Source: Bacillota bacterium
GTDB taxonomy: Bacteria; Bacillota; Clostridia; Lachnospirales; Lachnospiraceae
Assembly: GCA_023409535.1 (NCBI GenBank)
Contig: JAEYGZ010000037.1
Location: forward strand, 248,001-312,000
DNA length: 64,000 nucleotides
Direction of reading: 5' to 3'
Shown here: positions 60,147 to 64,000 of the stretch, in pieces
How positions within the stretch are numbered: the stretch's first letter is position 1
Layout of the letters: every line of letters starts with the position of its first letter
Program-made: the position numbers and the translations under genes
Notes under the pieces: model-generated
What the model was told of the DNA's origin: nothing
The model's input: the letters and a program-made list of their open reading frames with translations, nothing else
Database searches by the model: none

Positions 60147-62075
60147 ATGGATAACAACAATAAACAGAATAAAAATAATTCTCCGAACAGGATGATCATA
60201 GTTATTACCTTAGTATCTACACTTATTATCTTTTATATGTTCTGGGCTTTTACGGAGCAGATTAAGGACAGTGGCAGAAAACAGATAACCTATGATGAGT
60301 TTCTTCAGATGCTGGATGACGGCAAGATCGCAGAGGTTGTTGCCAAGACGGACAATACGCTGGTCATCACACCGAAGGAAGAGGATGACAAAGCTTCGGG
60401 GATATCCTATTATACCGGATGGTTTTATGATCAGGAGCTGGTTGACCGTTTGCATACTGCCGGTGTGAAGTTCAGTCAGGAGCTTGTGGATAATAAGAAC
60501 ACAGTCATTGGTACCGTTTTGTCCTATATACTTCCGGCCCTTGCTATTTATGCGGTGATGTGGTTCTTATTCCGGGCCATTTCAAAAAACAGCGGCGGAG
60601 TTATGGGAGTCGGAAAGAGTAATGCCAAGGTCTATGTGGAGAAGCAGACCGGCGTCACCTTTCGGGATGTTGCGGGTCAGGAGGAGGCAAAGGAATCCCT
60701 TACAGAGATAGTTGATTTCCTTCATAATCCGGCCAAATATACCAGAATCGGTGCAAAGCTGCCTAAGGGCGCACTGCTTGTAGGCCCTCCCGGTACCGGT
60801 AAGACCTTGCTGGCCAAGGCAGTTGCAGGTGAGGCGAAGGTTCCGTTCTTTTCTTTATCCGGATCTGATTTTGTGGAAATGTTCGTCGGTGTCGGTGCGT
60901 CCCGTGTAAGAGACTTATTCAAACAGGCACAGCAATCCGCACCTTGTATTATTTTCATTGATGAAATTGATGCCATTGGTAAGAGTCGTGATACCCATTA
61001 CGGCGGCGGTAATGATGAGCGTGAGCAGACCTTAAACCAGCTGTTGGCTAACATGGACGGCTTTGATTCTTCCAAGGGCTTAGTCATCCTTGGCGCAACC
61101 AACCGACCTGAGGTACTTGATAAGGCATTACTTCGTCCCGGACGTTTTGACCGCCGTATTATCGTGGATAAGCCGGATCTGAAGGGAAGAGTGGATATTC
61201 TGAAGGTACATGCAAAGAATGTTCTTATGCATGATTCAGTGGATTTAGAAGCAATTGCAAAGGCAACTTCGGGAGCGGTAGGTTCCGATCTTGCCAATAT
61301 GATTAATGAAGCTGCCATTCTTGCGGTAAAACAGGGCAGAACCGTAGTTACCCAGGAGGACCTCTTTGAATCAGTGGAGGTTGTCATCGCCGGTAAGGAG
61401 AAGAAGGATCGTATCCTAAGCAAGGAAGAGAAGCGGATCGTTGCATACCATGAAGTAGGCCATGCGCTTGTTACCGCCCTGGAGAAAAATGCAGAGCCGG
61501 TACAGAAGATTACCATCGTGCCAAGAACCATGGGCTCCCTGGGCTATGTAATGCATGTGCCCGAGGAAGAGAAATATCTGATGAGTAAGGATGAGATATT
61601 ATCCCGCATCACTGTTCTTTATGGCGGCCGCGCCGCAGAAAAAGTGGTTTTTGCTTCGATTACTACCGGTGCTTCCAATGATATAGAAAAGGCCACCTCT
61701 CTTGCCAGAGCAATGGTTACCCAGTATGGTATGTCTGATAAATTCGGTCTGATGGGGCTGGAATCTGTAGAGAATAAGTATTTGGACGGCAGAGCGGTTC
61801 TTAACTGCGGTGAAGCAACCGCCAGTGAAATCGATCAGGAAGTAATGCAGATCTTAAAGAATTGTTATGACAGAGCCGAAGAGCTGCTGGCAGGCAACCG
61901 GGAAGTTCTCGATAAGATTGCAGATCACCTGATTGCCAGAGAGACCATTACCGGCGAAGAATTCATGAGGATTTATAGTGAAGTGAAGGGTATTACCGAG
62001 GAGCCTAAGGCTGAGATCGAGGATAAGTCGGAAGCTGTGCATGCGGACGGCACCCAGGGATCAGATGGAATATAA
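60147..62075 (+). CDS. ftsH: ATP-dependent zinc metalloprotease FtsH
   Basis: 642 residues after AGGAGG. Two transmembrane helices (about 14-33 and 117-138) flank a small outside domain. The AAA domain has Walker A GPPGTGKT (about 209-216), Walker B IIFIDEID (about 268-275) and the SRH region ATNRPEVLDKALLRPGRFDRR. The protease domain has the zinc motif HEVGH (about 434-438). FtsH degrades misfolded membrane proteins and short-lived regulators. The C-terminal 30 residues are acidic and variable. Confidence 0.97.
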   Translation: MDNNNKQNKNNSPNRMIIVITLVSTLIIFYMFWAFTEQIKDSGRKQITYDEFLQMLDDGKIAEVVAKTDNTLVITPKEEDDKASGISYYTGWFYDQELVDRLHTAGVKFSQELVDNKNTVIGTVLSYILPALAIYAVMWFLFRAISKNSGGVMGVGKSNAKVYVEKQTGVTFRDVAGQEEAKESLTEIVDFLHNPAKYTRIGAKLPKGALLVGPPGTGKTLLAKAVAGEAKVPFFSLSGSDFVEMFVGVGASRVRDLFKQAQQSAPCIIFIDEIDAIGKSRDTHYGGGNDEREQTLNQLLANMDGFDSSKGLVILGATNRPEVLDKALLRPGRFDRRIIVDKPDLKGRVDILKVHAKNVLMHDSVDLEAIAKATSGAVGSDLANMINEAAILAVKQGRTVVTQEDLFESVEVVIAGKEKKDRILSKEEKRIVAYHEVGHALVTALEKNAEPVQKITIVPRTMGSLGYVMHVPEEEKYLMSKDEILSRITVLYGGRAAEKVVFASITTGASNDIEKATSLARAMVTQYGMSDKFGLMGLESVENKYLDGRAVLNCGEATASEIDQEVMQILKNCYDRAEELLAGNREVLDKIADHLIARETITGEEFMRIYSEVKGITEEPKAEIEDKSEAVHADGTQGSDGI

Positions 62076-62102
62076 GTTTATAACAAGATAATATAAACCA
62101 AG

Positions 62103-62134
62103 AAAGGGACTGTTAATTTTGACAGTCCCTTTTT
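62103..62134 (+). terminator. Intrinsic terminator after ftsH
   Basis: AAAGGGACTGT pairs with ACAGTCCCTTT over an 8-base loop, followed by a T run. Confidence 0.93.
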
Positions 62135-62206
62135 GGATACCCGCAAGTACTTTATTTTTGCGGGGTTCCCTATGATTAGAGTACCATACGGATCGTTTCT
62201 GTAATA

Positions 62207-62998
62207 TTATATCTGTCTTTTCTGATTTGCATAAGCATCCGTTCGCGGAAGCCAATCAAGAAATTCCTCTATGGCTTTATCCCAGTAGCGCCATTCGTGG
62301 GAATAGCCGGGAGAGGAAACCCAGGTTACTTCCTGGCCCATTTCCTTCATGGCATCGGCAAATTTCTTATCGATATCGTATATGAAATCCTTCTCACCGC
62401 AGCAGATATACATCTTTGGAAACGCTCTGTGCTCCTTTACCAATTTATCTGCCAGCTGATAGACATCGTGCTCCGGCTTTAATATAAATTCCCCGCCGCC
62501 GATGATCCCGTTGGGATTTGCGTGGTATGCAGCAGAAAATGACCCAATAGCCGCATAATGCTCAGGATGGGTGAGCGCATGAACCGTTGCGCCGAAGCCT
62601 CCCATGGAAAGTCCGGCAATAAAGGTATCCTCTCTGCGTTCGGAGACCGGGAACATATTGCAGATAAATTCCGGAAGCTCCCTGCTGATAAAATCAAAAT
62701 AATTATCGCCATTCTCCTGATTAACATAGAATTTGTTCTCGCCGGAGAACATAACAACAGCGATCTGCCGTTCCTCTGCATAAAGCTCCGCGTTGGTATA
62801 GCCGGTCCACTGAGCCTGATTGTTGCCGTATCCGTGCAGCAGGTAAAGTACCGGATACTTTGCCGCCGGCTTGTGTGACGGTGCCTGCGTACCGGTCATA
62901 CCAAAGGATTCCGGTATCGTAGGGGTAGGGATGATTACGGTAAGATCAACCGTCCTGTGCAGTGTATAAGAAATAACGTTACAAGTAAATCTGGCCAT
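62207..62998 (-). CDS. Alpha/beta-hydrolase esterase, EstA/tributyrin esterase-like
   Basis: 263 residues, preceded on its strand by GAGGAGG. Motifs: YPVLYLLHGYGNNQAQW with the oxyanion HGYG (about 55-58), the nucleophile elbow GLSMGGFG (about 128-135) and late Asp (KDFIYDI) and His (SHEWRYW) to complete the triad. This matches the esterase D/S-formylglutathione hydrolase-like group that deacetylates sugars or cuts short-chain esters. No signal peptide, so cytoplasmic. It faces a sugar-binding lipoprotein gene, which hints at work on imported acetylated sugars. Confidence 0.85.
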   Translation of the reverse strand: MARFTCNVISYTLHRTVDLTVIIPTPTIPESFGMTGTQAPSHKPAAKYPVLYLLHGYGNNQAQWTGYTNAELYAEERQIAVVMFSGENKFYVNQENGDNYFDFISRELPEFICNMFPVSERREDTFIAGLSMGGFGATVHALTHPEHYAAIGSFSAAYHANPNGIIGGGEFILKPEHDVYQLADKLVKEHRAFPKMYICCGEKDFIYDIDKKFADAMKEMGQEVTWVSSPGYSHEWRYWDKAIEEFLDWLPRTDAYANQKRQI

Positions 62999-63216
62999 AT
63001 AGCTGCCTCCTCTTTTCGGTTTTTGTATGATTTCAATCCGTATCTTAACACTGATTGTCGCGTGTTACAAGAAAGGAAGCTGTAATTATCGGTTTTGTTG
63101 TATGATTTATCTGAATTATTGCTTGTAGGAATGTTATTTATGGTATTAATATATAAACGCAACAGGGCTGGACTGTGATCCATCTCATGAATTTATACAA
63201 ATAGAAGGAGAAGATT

Positions 63217-64000
63217 ATGAACAAAAATCGTTTATTGGCATTCATTCTGGTAATTGTATTGATTTCAACCGGTTTTTACGGATGCAGTAAAAAGGAGGAG
63301 GGCAAATCAGACACAAATGCCGGTTCGGGCAGCGGTACTGCAGCAGCAACCGATGGTTCGGGGGAAGCAACAGAGCCTGAGGTCAATTTTGAGGAAGAGC
63401 CTTATCATGCAACCTTGATGTACTTTGCAGCAAATGAAGCGGCGGATGATTTGGATCTTGTGGAAGCGAGATTCAATGAACTGACCAAAGCACAATTAAA
63501 TATGGAGGTTGACTTGATGCCGGTTACCATAGGTACCTATAACCAGCAGATTCAATTGATGCTTGCCGGCGGGGAGCCTCTGGATATCTTCCCTATGTTC
63601 CTGAGTAATGCCGGTACCTATATTGATGCACAGTATATCGTGGATCTGAGTGATCTGATCTATGACTATGGCAAGGACATTATCGATATTGTGGGTGAGG
63701 ATGATATCTGGTGTGCCAGTGTCGGAGATTTTCTCTGGGGGGTACCCGTGATGATGGAAAGAGCACATCCCAGTGCTTTTGTTCTCCGTAATGATATCCT
63801 GACGGAATTGGGAATTAATGCAGCGGATATTAATGGAATTGAGGGTATGGGAGAGGTATTTGCCAAGGTTCATGAGGCATATCCGGATATGACCGTATTT
63901 GGAGGAACAGCCGGTATGGATCCCTCCACGATTGACAACAGTATTGATGACCTGGGAGACCGGTTTGGAATACTTGCAAATTACGGAGCGGAACCAAAGG
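63217..64000 (+). CDS. Extracellular sugar-binding lipoprotein, 5' part (runs off window)
   Basis: The ATG at 63217 follows AAGGAG at 63205-63210 and the frame stays open for 261 codons to the window edge. A lipoprotein signal peptide (basic start, hydrophobic core, lipobox FYGC with Cys at about residue 23) is followed by a Gly/Ser/Thr linker. The body (EARFNELTK, YNQQIQLMLAGGEPLDIFPM, WGVPV) has the pattern of family 1 extracellular solute-binding proteins for oligosaccharides. Permease genes are expected downstream; the MsmX-type ATPase at 4710 could energise it. Confidence 0.85.
   Translation, partial: MNKNRLLAFILVIVLISTGFYGCSKKEEGKSDTNAGSGSGTAAATDGSGEATEPEVNFEEEPYHATLMYFAANEAADDLDLVEARFNELTKAQLNMEVDLMPVTIGTYNQQIQLMLAGGEPLDIFPMFLSNAGTYIDAQYIVDLSDLIYDYGKDIIDIVGEDDIWCASVGDFLWGVPVMMERAHPSAFVLRNDILTELGINAADINGIEGMGEVFAKVHEAYPDMTVFGGTAGMDPSTIDNSIDDLGDRFGILANYGAEPK

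Noticed and set aside
60998..61531. 177-codon minus-strand open frame
   Set aside because: Opposite the conserved AAA and protease parts of ftsH; shadow frame.
1..64000. tRNA, rRNA, CRISPR arrays, intact insertion sequences, prophage
   Set aside because: No cloverleaf genes, regular direct repeats with spacers, transposase genes or phage structural genes were recognised. The fragment at 42825-42972 could be an IS scrap, but no motif supports it.

Overview
The window reads as the chromosome of a motile, sugar-degrading Firmicute, most likely a member of the Lachnospiraceae (Clostridium cluster XIVa relatives). Pointers are Gram-positive style ribosome binding sites (AGGAGG), TTG and GTG starts, a FliW-CsrA pair, tandem flgK genes, an MsmX/UgpC-type ABC ATPase and a short flagellin. 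No rRNA, tRNA, CRISPR array or intact insertion sequence was seen.

Region 1 (1-8540) is mixed housekeeping: the end of a chemotaxis receptor, a ferritin-like protein, a short-chain dehydrogenase, a degenerate LytR-like protein, a YitT membrane protein, a sugar ABC ATPase, a CdaR/PucR regulator and a C-terminal processing protease. Region 2 (8600-19875) is a late flagellar cluster: flgM, flgN, flgK, a second flgK, flgL, fliW, csrA, flaG, fliD, fliS, a FliT-like protein and flagellin. Sigma-28-type promoters precede flgM, flaG and fliC. The flaG and fliC leaders each carry a 5-bp hairpin with ATGGA in its loop, a likely CsrA target.

Region 3 (19899-57460) is a very large filament-glycosylation region. 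It starts with a Maf-type flagellin glycosyltransferase directly after flagellin. It then has a nonulosonate pathway (NeuB-like synthase and a fused cytidylyltransferase/HAD phosphatase), a UDP-glucuronate epimerase, two IspD/TarI-like cytidylyltransferases and a UXS-like epimerase. Next comes an AT-rich block (30400-42980) with a CDP-glycerol-transferase-like protein, a Stealth phosphotransferase, GT2 and GT4 enzymes, two radical SAM enzymes, an FkbM methyltransferase and a propeller-like protein. After it lie UDP-glucose dehydrogenase, a DUF4422 transferase, more transferases, the capE-capF-capG set for UDP-N-acetyl-L-fucosamine, a secreted repeat protein and duplicated Maf-N-terminal proteins. 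Sigma-28-like -10 elements inside this region (before neuB, the first ispD-like gene and the secreted protein) suggest co-expression with flagella.

The most unusual feature is a Rossmann-like domain of roughly 100 residues that recurs in six otherwise unrelated enzymes between 34721 and 45290 (GT2, GT4, two radical SAM, FkbM, DUF4422). Broken remnants of two more such genes lie at 37496-37692 and 42741-42824. This looks like a domain-shuffling modification island built around one shared module.

Region 4 (57460-64000) returns to housekeeping: a divergent lipoprotein signal peptidase, pyrG (opposite strand, 3' ends overlapping), ftsH, an esterase (opposite strand) and the start of a sugar-binding lipoprotein that runs off the end.
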